From: Aneurinibacillus terranovensis DSM 18919 | GTDB taxonomy: Bacteria; Bacillota; Bacilli; Aneurinibacillales; Aneurinibacillaceae | Assembly: GCF_000430625.1 (NCBI RefSeq) | Contig: NZ_AUMJ01000016.1 | Coordinates: 62,001-126,000, forward strand | Direction: 5' to 3' | Length of the DNA: 64,000 nucleotides | In this document: piece after piece, positions 23,921 to 33,356 of the stretch | Position numbering within the stretch: the stretch's first letter is position 1 | Layout: each line of letters begins with the position of its first letter | Program-made: the position numbers and the translations under genes | The notes under the pieces: model-generated | What the model was told of the DNA's origin: nothing | What the model saw: only the letters and a program-made list of their open reading frames with translations | The model's database searches: none

Positions 23921-25210
23921 TTATAATGCATACACACTGCGTACAACATTCGTTTGTTCACGTTCAGGTCCTACGGAGAACATGGAAAGCGGAATACCCG
24001 TTAACTGGGTCACACGCTCTACATAGTGACGGGCATTTTCCGGGAGCTCATCTAATGAACGAACCCCTGTGATATCTTCTTTCCAGCCCGGCAGTTCTTC
24101 GTAAATAGGCTCGCATTCAGCAAGTACATTCAGATTGGCCGGGTAGTGCTCCAGGACTTCCCCTTTAAACCGGTAAGCCGCACAAATTTTAATCGTTTCA
24201 ATTCCGGTCAGAACGTCGAGAGAATTTAAAGACAGGGCGGTAATCCCGCTAACGCGGCGGGCATGGCGAACAACCACGCTGTCAAACCAGCCTACACGGC
24301 GGGGACGGCCGGTTACTGTGCCGTATTCTTTGCCCGTCTCACGGATGTGATGACCGATTTCATCATGAAGTTCAGTCGGGAACGGGCCATCTCCAACACG
24401 GGTAGTATATGATTTAGCCACACCAACAACATGGCGGATTTTCGTCGGCCCTACGCCGGAACCGATACAAACGCCACCCGCAACAGGATTGGATGAGGTG
24501 ACAAACGGATACGTCCCTTGGTCAATATCGAGCATAACACCCTGTGCGCCTTCAAAAAGCACACGGCGGCCGCTGTCAATTGCGTCATTAAGCACAACAG
24601 ACGTATCCGTTACGTATTGACGCAGACGTTCAGCATATCCGAGATACTCTTCCAGGATATCTTCGGCTTTAAATCCTTCTGTTTCATAAACTTTTTCGAA
24701 CAAACGGTTTTTTTCTTCAAGGTTGCGGCGGAGCTTTTTCTCGAATTCAGCTTTATCCATCAGGTCAGCCATGCGAATTCCAATCCGTGCCGCCTTGTCC
24801 ATATACGCCGGTCCAATGCCTTTAAGCGTCGTCCCAATCTTATTGGCTCCTTTAGTGCTTTCCTCTATGCCGTCAAGCTTAAGATGGTACGGCATAATCA
24901 CATGGCAGCGATCGCTAATTCGAAGGTTATCCGCCGCTACATTGTAGCTGTGTAAGTAATCCAACTCATCCACAAGCGCTTTCGGATTGACAACCATACC
25001 ATTTCCGATCACACAAATTTTATCTTTGTAAAAAATTCCGGATGGAATCGTATTTAATTTATATCGCACGCCATCTAATACAATGGTGTGGCCGGCATTA
25101 TTTCCGCCTTGATAGCGGGCTACCACTTCAGCCTTTTCTGCAAGAAAATCGGTTACTTTACCTTTTCCTTCATCTCCCCACTGGGATCCTACCACTACTA
25201 CGGTTGACAT
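23921..25210 (-). CDS. purA: Adenylosuccinate synthetase
   Basis: 429 residues, full length. Joins IMP and aspartate with GTP to give adenylosuccinate, the first committed step to AMP. Hallmarks: [18 protein letters not shown] (P-loop-like IMP/GTP site), GGNNAGHT with the catalytic His, [12 protein letters not shown] and [10 protein letters not shown]. Monocistronic, with its own promoter and terminator. Confidence 0.97.
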   Translation of the reverse strand: MSTVVVVGSQWGDEGKGKVTDFLAEKAEVVARYQGGNNAGHTIVLDGVRYKLNTIPSGIFYKDKICVIGNGMVVNPKALVDELDYLHSYNVAADNLRISDRCHVIMPYHLKLDGIEESTKGANKIGTTLKGIGPAYMDKAARIGIRMADLMDKAEFEKKLRRNLEEKNRLFEKVYETEGFKAEDILEEYLGYAERLRQYVTDTSVVLNDAIDSGRRVLFEGAQGVMLDIDQGTYPFVTSSNPVAGGVCIGSGVGPTKIRHVVGVAKSYTTRVGDGPFPTELHDEIGHHIRETGKEYGTVTGRPRRVGWFDSVVVRHARRVSGITALSLNSLDVLTGIETIKICAAYRFKGEVLEHYPANLNVLAECEPIYEELPGWKEDITGVRSLDELPENARHYVERVTQLTGIPLSMFSVGPEREQTNVVRSVYAL

Positions 25211-25243
25211 CGGCTGAGCACCTCCTACTTTTTTAACAAATTA

Positions 25244-25272
25244 AGTGTAGCAACCGGCCCCCCCTCTGTCAA
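25244..25272 (-). promoter_or_regulatory. Sigma-A promoter of purA
   Basis: On the minus strand TTGACA (25272-25267), 17 bases, TACACT (25249-25244). A GTAGGAGGTG ribosome site follows before ATG 25210. No PurBox-type direct pair was recognised. Confidence 0.7.
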
Positions 25273-25326
25273 CAAAAACACGAACAATATACAAAAATGA
25301 TTGCTTTTCGTTCGATAAATTTATAA

Positions 25327-25356
25327 AAAAATCCCCATGATTCACATGAGGATTTT
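25327..25356 (-). terminator. dnaB operon terminator
   Basis: AAAATCCCCATG and CATGAGGATTTT pair around ATTCA, 17 bases after the dnaB stop, with a T-rich tail on the minus strand. Confidence 0.8.
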
Positions 25357-25373
25357 GCTTAAAAATATTCAGC

Positions 25374-26714
25374 CTAGCTTTCCGATTGATGGCTCAAGCT
25401 GACAAACTTGTTGTACTCCTTAAGAAAAGCCAGTTCAACGGTACCGGTTGGCCCGCTCCGCTGCTTGCCTATAATCACTTCAATGATGTTTTTCTTCTCG
25501 GTTTCTTTATCATAGTAATCGTCCCGGTAGAGGAACGCTACCACGTCAGCGTCCTGCTCGATGCTTCCACTTTCCCTGATGTCCGACAACATCGGGCGCT
25601 TGTCCTGGCGCTGTTCAACGGCCCGGCTCAGCTGTGACAGAGCGATAACCGGGCACTCAAGTTCCCGGGCAATCAGCTTTAATGTACGGGAAATCTCGGA
25701 TATCTCCTGCTGCCGGTTATCCCCGCCGCGGCGACCGGTAATTAACTGCAGGTAATCAATAAGAATGAGCCCGAGCCCGACTTCTGTTTTTAAGCGCCGG
25801 CACTTGGCCCTGATTTCACTCACTGTAATCCCTGGCGTGTCATCAATATAAATCGGTGCATTCGACAGGGTACCAATAGCCATCGTGAGCTTATGCCAGT
25901 CATCATCTGAAAAGTACCCTGTACGCATACGTTGAGCGTCAATATTGCCTTCCGCACAAATCATCCGCTGCACAAGCTGGGTCGCCGCCATCTCCAGGCT
26001 AAAAATCGCAACAGTCGCACCTGCCCGGGCAGCCACATTTTGCGCAACATTGAGTGCAAACGCCGTTTTCCCTACACTGGGGCGGGCCGCGAGAATAATC
26101 AATTCGGCTGGTTTCAACCCGGAGGTCATTTTATCAAGGTCAGGATACCCTGTCGGCACTCCGGTAATATCGCCTTTGCTGGAGGCAAGCGCCTCGATCT
26201 GCTCATATGTTTCGGTTAACACATCCTTGATATGTATGAAGCTCGATGCACGGCGCCGCTGCGCAATCTGCATAATACTTCTTTCGGCATCATGAAGCAT
26301 GGATGGAATATCGTCGCCTGACGTGTATCCGTCCGCCGCAATTTTCGTGGCGGCACGAATGAGACGCCGCAAGAGGGCCTTCTCTTCAACAATGCGGGCA
26401 TAGTACTCTACATTGGAGGCGGTTGGAACCGAAGTCGCCAGGTCAGTCAAATAGGAGACCCCGCCTACTTCATCCAGCTGCTTCTGATTCTCAAGCTCAG
26501 CCGTCACTGTTACGAGGTCAATCGGTTCCGACCGCTCCGCGAGACTCACCATCACATGAAAAATACGCTGGTGAGCGGTCCGGTAAAAATCCTCTGGCAT
26601 CAATATATCCTGTGCGGTAATCAGTGCCTCGTGCTCCAAAAAAATAGCCCCTAAAACAGCCTGTTCCGCCTCTATGTTCTGGGGCGGAATACGATCTTGA
26701 AAGAGATCGCTCAT
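25374..26714 (-). CDS. dnaB: Replicative DNA helicase DnaB
   Basis: 446 residues (dnaC in Bacillus subtilis nomenclature). N-terminal primase-interacting helical domain (MSDLFQDRIPPQNIEAEQAV …), linker helix, and a RecA-like motor with Walker A AARPSVGKTAFALN, Walker B LILIDYLQLI and arginine finger region QQEISEISRTLK. Hexameric helicase that unwinds the fork. Follows rplI by 16 bases in the yybS-gdpP-rplI-dnaB operon. Confidence 0.97.
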   Translation of the reverse strand: MSDLFQDRIPPQNIEAEQAVLGAIFLEHEALITAQDILMPEDFYRTAHQRIFHVMVSLAERSEPIDLVTVTAELENQKQLDEVGGVSYLTDLATSVPTASNVEYYARIVEEKALLRRLIRAATKIAADGYTSGDDIPSMLHDAERSIMQIAQRRRASSFIHIKDVLTETYEQIEALASSKGDITGVPTGYPDLDKMTSGLKPAELIILAARPSVGKTAFALNVAQNVAARAGATVAIFSLEMAATQLVQRMICAEGNIDAQRMRTGYFSDDDWHKLTMAIGTLSNAPIYIDDTPGITVSEIRAKCRRLKTEVGLGLILIDYLQLITGRRGGDNRQQEISEISRTLKLIARELECPVIALSQLSRAVEQRQDKRPMLSDIRESGSIEQDADVVAFLYRDDYYDKETEKKNIIEVIIGKQRSGPTGTVELAFLKEYNKFVSLSHQSES

Positions 26715-26730
26715 TGTCTATCCCTCAATT

Positions 26731-27174
26731 CTACTCTTCAACGACGTGAACCTTCAGTGTCGCTGTAACTTCGTGGTGCAATTTCACAGGGACATCCGTA
26801 TAGCCTAACGTACGAATCGGTTCATCAAGCATCAGCTTGCGTTTATCGATATTCAACTTCGTTTTTTTCAATTCATCCGCGATTTGTTTGGTGCTGACCG
26901 CACCAAACAAGCGCCCGCCTTCCCCTGACTTTGCTTTAATAGTGATGGTCGTTTCCGCTACGATTTTCGCCAGTTCTTTTGCGTCTTCTAACTCCTGTTC
27001 CTTGCGCTTTATTTCGCTCTTTTGATGAGCTTCCTGCATTTTCACGTTACCCTCTGTCGCTACCTTAGCAAGGCCTTGCTTCAATAAAAAATTGCGGGCA
27101 TACCCTTCGGAAACTTCCTTAATTTCTCCTTTTTTACCCTGGCCTTTCACATCCTGTGTAAAGATGACTTTCAT
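26731..27174 (-). CDS. rplI: 50S ribosomal protein L9
   Basis: 147 residues with the signature [19 protein letters not shown], a long connecting helix and the C-terminal RNA-binding domain. Its ATG overlaps the gdpP stop (ATGA), showing coupled translation. Confidence 0.97.
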   Translation of the reverse strand: MKVIFTQDVKGQGKKGEIKEVSEGYARNFLLKQGLAKVATEGNVKMQEAHQKSEIKRKEQELEDAKELAKIVAETTITIKAKSGEGGRLFGAVSTKQIADELKKTKLNIDKRKLMLDEPIRTLGYTDVPVKLHHEVTATLKVHVVEE

Positions 27175-29132
27175 TTTTGTTTTCCCCCCTGATTATTGAA
27201 GATAATCTCTTTTAATTGGGCGACAGCTTCATCGACCGTACTATTTTTTATCTGGGTTGCGGCATTGTTAATATGGCCGCCACCTCCCAGCTTCTCCATG
27301 ATTAACTGGACGTTAAAATCACCAAGCGACCTGGCACTAATCCCAATCATTTCATCCGGCCGTTTACATACAACAAAAGCCGCTTCAATGCCCGCCATCG
27401 TCAATAGTGTATCCGCCGCCTGAGCAATCAGGAGCTGGCCATACGTTTGCCCGTCTTTTCCGCGGGCAATGGCTATCGATTGGTACACTTGCGTATTCTG
27501 CAAAATCTCCGAGCGGCGGATATATTGATCCAAATCTTCCTTTAGCAGCGTCTGAAGCAGGTTTGTATCGGCCCCTTTGCGGCGTAGAAAAGAAGCCGCT
27601 TCAAATGTCCGGGAGCCCGTCCGAAACGCAAAACTTTTCGTATCAACGACAATCCCCGCCAGCAGGGCGGTCGCTTCCAGCACATCCATCGATAATTTCT
27701 CATTCTGATACTGCAAAAGTTCGGTGACAAGCTCACTCGTTGATGATGCATAGGGCTCCAAATAGATGAGCACAGGGTCCGAAATAAATTCATCAGCCGA
27801 TCTTCTATGGTGGTCAATTAACACCACCTTGCTGGTAGATGTAAGCAAACGGGGCTCAATCACCATCGAAGGACGATGGGTATCAACGACTACAACAAGC
27901 GTTCGCCGGGTAACCATCTGCACAGCCTGTTCACTTGTTATAAAGTAATGGCCAAGCATTTCATGCTCTTCTACTTCCTGTATTAAACGCTCGATTGCCG
28001 GATTGCTCTCATCCAGCAAGATATATCCTTCTTTTTCATTGGCGTGGACAGCCTTCAACACGCCGATTGCCGCACCGATAGCATCCATATCAGGCATTCT
28101 ATGGCCCATGATTAAAATATGGTCGCTTTCCAGGATTAAATCGCGCAGCGCGTGAGAAATCACGCGCGCACGAACCCTGTTCCGCTTCTCAACCGCATTG
28201 GATTTCCCGCCATAAAACGTAAGTTTATCGCCATTCTTAATGGCCGCCTGGTCCCCGCCGCGTCCTAACGCGACATCAAGGCTTGATTGAGCCATTTCGC
28301 CAAGTTCGATAAACATATCCCTTCCGGCACCGACACCGATGCTTAATGTAAGCGGAACCTTATTTTTCCCGGTCATTTCCCGTACCTGATCCAGAATGTC
28401 AAATCGGGTCTCCTCTAGTTGATGCAGCGTTCCCTCATCCAGGACAGCGATAAATTTATCGGATGACATCCTTTTTAAATAAATGTCGTACTTGTGCGCC
28501 CACTTCGTAATAAGGCCTGTTACATTGGTGAGAAGCATACTGCGTACCTGCTCATCCAACCCCTGAGCTACCTCATCCAGGTTATCAAGATATACGATCG
28601 CCAAGACCAGCTTCCCTTCATTGTAATGCATAAGCAATTCTTTGTAATCGGTAATATCCGTAAAATAAAGCAGACGTTCTTCCGGGCGAAACAGCACTTG
28701 GTAAATCCGGTTTTTATACGTAATTTCAGCTTTTTGCGTCTCTTCCGTCACATCGGCAAGCGGAGGAAACACATCAAGCAAGTGCTTTCCTATCAGCTCA
28801 TTGTCTTCAGTCATTTGCTGAATAAGCGGGTTATACCACTCGATTTTCCTTTCCTGGTCCAGGAGCAGAATACCGATTGGCATTCGATTAATGACTTCAT
28901 CACTTGCCTTTTTGATCCGATGGGTAAGTGTTTGAATATAAGATTCCAGTTCGTCTTCAGCAGCCCGCTGATTTCGAACGGTGAAAAACAACATGATAAG
29001 CAATACAAGAAGGCCGGCAAGCCCTGCATACCAACGAATAAAGAAAGCAAGCAGGCCGGCTGCCAATAAACCATAAGCAAAAGCCAATATGATATGGAAT
29101 CCGTACCAGCGTTTTGACAGGAACTTCGGCAT
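27171..29132 (-). CDS. gdpP: Cyclic-di-AMP phosphodiesterase GdpP
   Basis: 653 residues: two transmembrane helices (about 10-50), a PAS domain (about 75-145), a degenerate GGDEF domain (about 170-300) and a DHH/DHHA1 phosphodiesterase with [27 protein letters not shown] and terminal [12 protein letters not shown]. Hydrolyses c-di-AMP to pApA, controlling potassium balance and cell-wall stress. Same operon position as yybT in Bacillus. Confidence 0.96.
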   Translation of the reverse strand: MPKFLSKRWYGFHIILAFAYGLLAAGLLAFFIRWYAGLAGLLVLLIMLFFTVRNQRAAEDELESYIQTLTHRIKKASDEVINRMPIGILLLDQERKIEWYNPLIQQMTEDNELIGKHLLDVFPPLADVTEETQKAEITYKNRIYQVLFRPEERLLYFTDITDYKELLMHYNEGKLVLAIVYLDNLDEVAQGLDEQVRSMLLTNVTGLITKWAHKYDIYLKRMSSDKFIAVLDEGTLHQLEETRFDILDQVREMTGKNKVPLTLSIGVGAGRDMFIELGEMAQSSLDVALGRGGDQAAIKNGDKLTFYGGKSNAVEKRNRVRARVISHALRDLILESDHILIMGHRMPDMDAIGAAIGVLKAVHANEKEGYILLDESNPAIERLIQEVEEHEMLGHYFITSEQAVQMVTRRTLVVVVDTHRPSMVIEPRLLTSTSKVVLIDHHRRSADEFISDPVLIYLEPYASSTSELVTELLQYQNEKLSMDVLEATALLAGIVVDTKSFAFRTGSRTFEAASFLRRKGADTNLLQTLLKEDLDQYIRRSEILQNTQVYQSIAIARGKDGQTYGQLLIAQAADTLLTMAGIEAAFVVCKRPDEMIGISARSLGDFNVQLIMEKLGGGGHINNAATQIKNSTVDEAVAQLKEIIFNNQGGKQK

Positions 29133-29143
29133 ACACTCAGCTC

Positions 29144-30100
29144 CTATTTTAGAAAAAGTCGGTTGCGGAGATTAAACCCTACATCTATCATCCCTACTAG
29201 TATTAGTATATAGGCAAACGGTGAAAGAAGGAATATCAAGACAACCACAACCAGTAAAGCTTTGCTCCATCCCTTCCGGTAAAAAAGTGCAGCAACCAGG
29301 GACAATGCCTGAAGTAAAAAGGCAAATATCATTAACAAGTTAACATTTACGGCAACCGCATGAAGAAAACCGTATTGGGAGATCGCGGGAACGGCAAGCA
29401 TAAGCAGTACAATAAAATAATAATACAGAATAGAACGCGGAAAGCGCAAATCCCGTAGCGGAGGCAGAGGCTGAATGAGCGTCCCCATTCGCTTTAAAAC
29501 ACGGCGGGAAATCGCATGATTCGCCACAGCGCTTAAAAGTGAATAAAGAATGGCAGAAGAAGGAATAATCATCCTCATGAGACCCGGCACCGTTTGCAGC
29601 AACTGCTGCAAGGATTGCTGTTGGCCCGGCTGGGCCGCCCTTTGACCATCCACAACAGCCCCCATCTGTGCTTGAATTTGTTTAATCGCTTCCTTGGATG
29701 CATTTACGGCAAGTTCGATTGGGTTCACGTGGAAAATCCAGATGGAAATAGTCAGGCTTATAAAGAAGAGGGCGAGAGATACAATGGTTCCCAGAATGAT
29801 AACCTGTCCACTTGGTTTCCTATTTCGGTAAGCCCCTCCCATGACTAAACCGAGTACAGCAGCCGGCAAAGCCAATGTGACACCGGAAAAGCTGGTAAAA
29901 ATAAACGATAAGAACATCACGGCAAGAAAGGTTACCAATCTGCCTTTCCCGCTGTGACGATACGCATACAGCGTTAAGGGAACCGGTAAAACAAAGACTG
30001 AAGCGATTCCCAGCGGAGTATAGAATGTAAGTAAAAAGAGGATAAGAAAGACGGCGCTCATGAATGCACCCTCCAGCAGTTCTCTTACGTTATTCCGCAT
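29144..30100 (-). CDS. yybS: YybS family membrane protein (DUF2232)
   Basis: Start at ATG 30100 (MRNNVRELLEGAFMSAVFLI); GGGAGGTG lies 11 bases upstream. 318 residues with about eight hydrophobic segments, a Gln-rich cytoplasmic loop (QPGQQQSLQQLLQ) and no enzymatic motif. The family sits next to gdpP throughout Bacillales; function unknown, possibly linked to sporulation or c-di-AMP signalling. Confidence 0.85.
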   Translation of the reverse strand: MRNNVRELLEGAFMSAVFLILFLLTFYTPLGIASVFVLPVPLTLYAYRHSGKGRLVTFLAVMFLSFIFTSFSGVTLALPAAVLGLVMGGAYRNRKPSGQVIILGTIVSLALFFISLTISIWIFHVNPIELAVNASKEAIKQIQAQMGAVVDGQRAAQPGQQQSLQQLLQTVPGLMRMIIPSSAILYSLLSAVANHAISRRVLKRMGTLIQPLPPLRDLRFPRSILYYYFIVLLMLAVPAISQYGFLHAVAVNVNLLMIFAFLLQALSLVAALFYRKGWSKALLVVVVLIFLLSPFAYILILVGMIDVGFNLRNRLFLK

Positions 30101-30363
30101 TTTTATGTATACACCTCCCGGCAGATCCTTAAACATCAAAGAATATTTATACTATCCTATACACCGAAAAAAACAGTAAGAATGATCCCACTGTCCTATT
30201 ATAGTATTGGTCTATTTTATTTTAACTATAATATTCCACATATTTTTTACGCTCATAAACCATATTACTGAAATGAAAGCTGAAATCGGCAAAATCAAAC
30301 AGTCAGCAAAAAGACTTGAAGAAAAATAAAAGACGGTTTCAACAGCAAACCCATACATTTGTT
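30101..30363. other. Intergenic region before the rplI-dnaB operon
   Basis: About 260 AT-rich bases. It must hold the promoter of yybS-gdpP-rplI-dnaB. A short frame near 30272-30328 (MKAEIGKIKQSAKRLEEK) has no ribosome site and looks like a remnant. Confidence 0.4.
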
Positions 30364-31185
30364 TTATTTTTTCTTTATGATTTCCAATGCTTTCTGAACG
30401 GTAGTATACGATGTAATCGACGGTAAATCCATCCCGATTTCAGTCACTGTCCGGGCCAGTTCTGGGCGTATTCCCGTCAGGGTCGCATGAATCCCCAGCA
30501 GCCGGAGAACATCGTGCATTTTAAATATATGCTTTGTCACCATTGTATCAATTGTATGAATTCCGGAAAAATCAATGATCAGATTTTCTATTTTTAACTG
30601 GGCAACCTTTGGAATGACCTTCTCCAGAATATATTTTGCCCTGTAAGTATCTATCGTCCCGATGAGCGGAAGTATCGCGACCCCCTCATGAACCGGCACA
30701 ATTGGCGCTGATAATTCGTTCATTTCTTCTTGTACTGCTTTCATAATTTTTTCTTTAAAATGATCAAACGAGCGAATTATTTCATTGACGCCAATATCAA
30801 GAGTGAAGTTGATTCGCTTATTAACAAAGATGAGTTCTTCCGTAGAAAGCCCATGATCCAGGCAAATTTTAGCGATAGACTGAATGAAAATTCCCCGAAC
30901 CGTCGGATAAAACACAAGAACATCGGAAGATTTTTTTCCCATATTCGCTTCACGTTCTCCATGCATCCTGTTCCATGCAATAAAATCCGGCGGTACCTCC
31001 CCATCCTCGCAGATTAGAGACTCTCCTAAAAATTTAATGAATTCGACATAAAACACGGTTCCCGTTGCTTTTTGTTCTTTGGCAAGTTCCAATTTCATTT
31101 GTTGAGTGATTTGCTCAACGATTTCAATAGCGAGTGATTTTGCGTTTTCAATAAGATATGCAGCAATATCTGAAATGGACCCCAA
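30364..31185 (-). CDS. STAS-domain stressosome protein (RsbR-like)
   Basis: 273 residues. The N-terminal half (about 1-145) is helical and of RsbRD type, without a haem-binding globin signature; the C-terminal STAS domain (about 160-265) has VAILPLIGTIDTYRAKYILE and SGIHTIDTMVTKHIFK, where the threonines correspond to RsbT phosphorylation sites in RsbR/RsbS. Such proteins form the stressosome that releases RsbT and activates sigma B or cyclase outputs. Stands alone here with AGGAGG upstream, so it is probably an orphan paralogue. Confidence 0.85.
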   Translation of the reverse strand: MGSISDIAAYLIENAKSLAIEIVEQITQQMKLELAKEQKATGTVFYVEFIKFLGESLICEDGEVPPDFIAWNRMHGEREANMGKKSSDVLVFYPTVRGIFIQSIAKICLDHGLSTEELIFVNKRINFTLDIGVNEIIRSFDHFKEKIMKAVQEEMNELSAPIVPVHEGVAILPLIGTIDTYRAKYILEKVIPKVAQLKIENLIIDFSGIHTIDTMVTKHIFKMHDVLRLLGIHATLTGIRPELARTVTEIGMDLPSITSYTTVQKALEIIKKK

Positions 31186-31331
31186 CTTCTTTTCCTCCTG
31201 TTAAATCACTATAATAATTGAATTATATATGAAAAACGATAAATAAAAATTAGTTTTTCATTTTTTTAAAATATGACATATGCCTGACACAATAAAAAGG
31301 TATGCTTATCCCGTCAAAGAAAAGTTGGTCA

Positions 31332-31413
31332 GCAGGCTAACGCCAAGCTAAAGGCGCAGGCGATAGACTTAGCTGCACATATGCGTATAAGAAAGTTCTA
31401 CTTTCTTATACGC
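31332..31413 (+). promoter_or_regulatory. Structured leader RNA of the secreted repeat protein gene
   Basis: Two structures precede the gene. First, GCAGGCTAA (31332-31340) pairs with TTAGCTGC (31369-31376) and encloses CGCC/GGCG. Second, a perfect 13-bp hairpin GCGTATAAGAAAG/CTTTCTTATACGC (31383-31412) ends 16 bases before the ribosome site. The arrangement could be a ligand-sensing leader with an expression platform, or an mRNA stabiliser. It does not match a riboswitch class I can name. Confidence 0.5.
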
Positions 31414-31442
31414 TAAACCATAATATAAAGGAGGACTTTCTA

Positions 31443-31934
31443 ATGAACATGAAAAAGAAAGTAGTTGGCGTATCTTTAGGTGCGATGTTTGCCCTGGCTT
31501 CCGTTGGTTCCGTATTTGCTGCGACACCTGCAACCAGTGCTGCCCCGTCCGCCCATGCTCATAACGCTCAATACGAGGCTAAGCTTGCTCAGCAAGCAAA
31601 AGCACAAGGCATTACCGTACAACAGTTAAAAGCACAGCTTAAAGCAAAATTTGAAGCTAAACTGGAACAAGAGGCAAAAGCCCAGGGTATTACAGTAGAT
31701 CAATTAAAAACGCAATTGCGAGCAAAGAATAAAGCTGCACGTGAGGCAAAGCTGGAACAACAAGCAAAAGCCCAGGGAATCACTGTAGATCAATTAAAGG
31801 CGCAGCTTAAAGCAAAAGGCGAAGCCAAATTAGAAGAAATCGCCAAGAAACAAGGGATCACTGTAGATCAGCTTAAAGCTCAATGGAAAGCCAAGCATCA
31901 AGCAAAAAAAGCTGCATCCCAAACTCAATCTTAA
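31443..31934 (+). CDS. Secreted Lys/Ala/Gln-rich repeat protein
   Basis: 163 residues; AAAGGAGG sits nine bases upstream of ATG 31443. A Sec signal peptide (basic MNMKKKVV, hydrophobic core to about 25, cleavage after SVFAA) leads into four imperfect ~30-residue repeats built on the phrase KAQGITVDQLKAQLKAK, each with an EAKLEQ-type lead-in. Repeats are charged helices of the sort seen in DUF2680-like and other secreted stress proteins. No enzymatic motif or cell-wall anchor. Possibly extracellular matrix or wall-associated; function unknown. Confidence 0.75.
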   Translation: MNMKKKVVGVSLGAMFALASVGSVFAATPATSAAPSAHAHNAQYEAKLAQQAKAQGITVQQLKAQLKAKFEAKLEQEAKAQGITVDQLKTQLRAKNKAAREAKLEQQAKAQGITVDQLKAQLKAKGEAKLEEIAKKQGITVDQLKAQWKAKHQAKKAASQTQS

Positions 31935-31986
31935 GGCAGGCAAGACAACCGAATCTTGTTACTATGCTGCCTGTATCGGGCGCATA

Positions 31987-33038
31987 ATCGAGTAGGAGGG
32001 GGCGATGAACCCCCGACTTCTCACACCACCGTACGTACCGTTTGGTATACGGCGATTCATTACGTACTCCGTAAGGAGTCATATCGTTTTGCCAGACTCT
32101 TAAGTTGATACGATTCGAAGAATCGATTGTCCAACGTTCTGTGCAGTACAGGACTTTTCGAAATACGCCAGTATCCCTTGCGGGAGCTTCCCCATTCGTA
32201 GGCTTTTCCTTTAGGCACTCCTAAAGCGATGAGCCTTTTTACTTTTGTGCGGGGAAGTTTTCATTGTTTCCATAAGCACATTCTCAGTCGCCTGCGAACC
32301 CATTCATCTAGTCGTTTGAAAATACTTGGCGTATCTGCCAGCGCAAAGTATCCCAGCCATCCCATCAAATACTCGTTCAGTTCCTCGATTCTGTCACCGA
32401 GAAAAACCGGTCTCTTCCGAGATGTAATCTGGCGGATTTTCTGTTTGATTCGCTGTATGGATTGCGTTGCGATACGGACTTTCGGTTTGAGATGAAAGGA
32501 AAAGCTAAAGCCAAGAAACTTTCGTTTCCACGGACGGTCTATCGCACTCTTTTCTTGATTCACTTTTAGTTTCAACGTTTCTTCAATAAAGATGGTAACC
32601 GATGCTTTTACCCGTTCTCCTGCTTTGCGGGTACGAACGTAGATATTACAATCGTCTGCATAGCGGACAAATTTATGTCCTCGCTTTTCCAATTCCTTAT
32701 CTAGTTCATCCAGCACAATATTAGACAGAAGTGGACTTAATGGACCGCCTTGCGGCGTACCAGACAGATCTCCCCGAGTAAGAACATTATCTTCCCCTCC
32801 ATCTATTTGCCTCATTTACTCTCATTCCCCTTCGGCAGTATGGACTTTGTCTTGTTTCGCAGACTCATCCAACGAATGCTAGCCTTATATGAGGTTCGTG
32901 TTCCTCAGACCGGAGGTTTGCCGCCAGCTTCCTTCAGATTCGACCTCACGGTCGATACCCTTGTCATAAGCTAATGGTTACTACTGCCTTCACCATTCGA
33001 GACTTGAACCCTATAGATAATGCCCATGCCGGGTGCAC
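31987..33038 (-). mobile_element. Degenerate group IIC intron after the rpsR terminator
   Basis: Minus-strand 5' end GTGCACCCGGC lies one base beyond the T-run of the rpsR terminator hairpin, the classic insertion point of group IIC introns. Domain V is seen at about 32025-32056 (CGCCGTATACC … GGTACGTACGGTGG), with the CGC triad characteristic of class C. A stem GTCGGGGG…CCCCC then leads to CCTACTCGAT. Domain I sequence runs straight into the middle of the reverse transcriptase, so roughly 0.6 kb is deleted. The exact 3' end is uncertain. Confidence 0.75.
32060..32815 (-). pseudogene. Group IIC intron reverse transcriptase, 5'-deleted with internal TGA
   Basis: The frame begins inside the RT: GTPQGGPLSPLLSNIVLDEL, YADDCNIYV (catalytic YADD), and FLGFSF. 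After MCLWKQ an in-frame TGA stands where tryptophan is expected, and the frame then continues KLPRTKVKRLIALGVPKG … RISKSP … LAKRYDSLRST to TAA at 32060, the usual maturase C-terminus. The N-terminal ~200 residues are missing. It cannot make an active protein. Confidence 0.8.
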
Positions 33039-33039
33039 C

Positions 33040-33076
33040 AAAAAGAGCAGCAGGCTTATATCCCACTGCTCTTTTT
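33040..33076 (-). terminator. rpsR operon terminator
   Basis: AAAAAGAGCAG (33040-33050) pairs with CTGCTCTTTTT (33066-33076). It ends the rpsF-ssb-rpsR transcript and served as the target of the group IIC intron. Confidence 0.85.
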
Positions 33077-33088
33077 TATGTGAGTTAA

Positions 33089-33322
33089 TTACTCTGTTAC
33101 ATACGGTAACAAAGCGATTTGGCGTGCACGCTTGATAGCTACTGTCAGCATGCGTTGATATTTTGCAGAAGTACCTGTTACACGACGGGGAAGAATCTTT
33201 CCACGCTCGCTCACAAATTTCTTCAGTAATTCAATATCTTTATAATCGATGTGAGTGATGTTATTTGAAGTAAAGTAACAAACTTTACGACGTTTACCAC
33301 GACCACGGCGTTGTGCCATCAT
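33089..33322 (-). CDS. rpsR: 30S ribosomal protein S18
   Basis: 77 residues: [16 protein letters not shown], then [18 protein letters not shown] and a C-terminal RALRQIAL-type helix ([10 protein letters not shown]). Last gene of the operon, after ssb; GGAGGG precedes the double ATG. Binds 16S rRNA with S6. The single Cys15 follows the family pattern. Confidence 0.97.
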   Translation of the reverse strand: MMAQRRGRGKRRKVCYFTSNNITHIDYKDIELLKKFVSERGKILPRRVTGTSAKYQRMLTVAIKRARQIALLPYVTE

Positions 33323-33356
33323 TAATTCCCTCCTTTATTAGACTATAAGCGTACAA

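Noticed and set aside
32261-32815. Intact reverse transcriptase gene
   Set aside because: It lacks the N-terminal third and ends at a TGA inside the conserved maturase region; the frame clearly continues past it to 32060.
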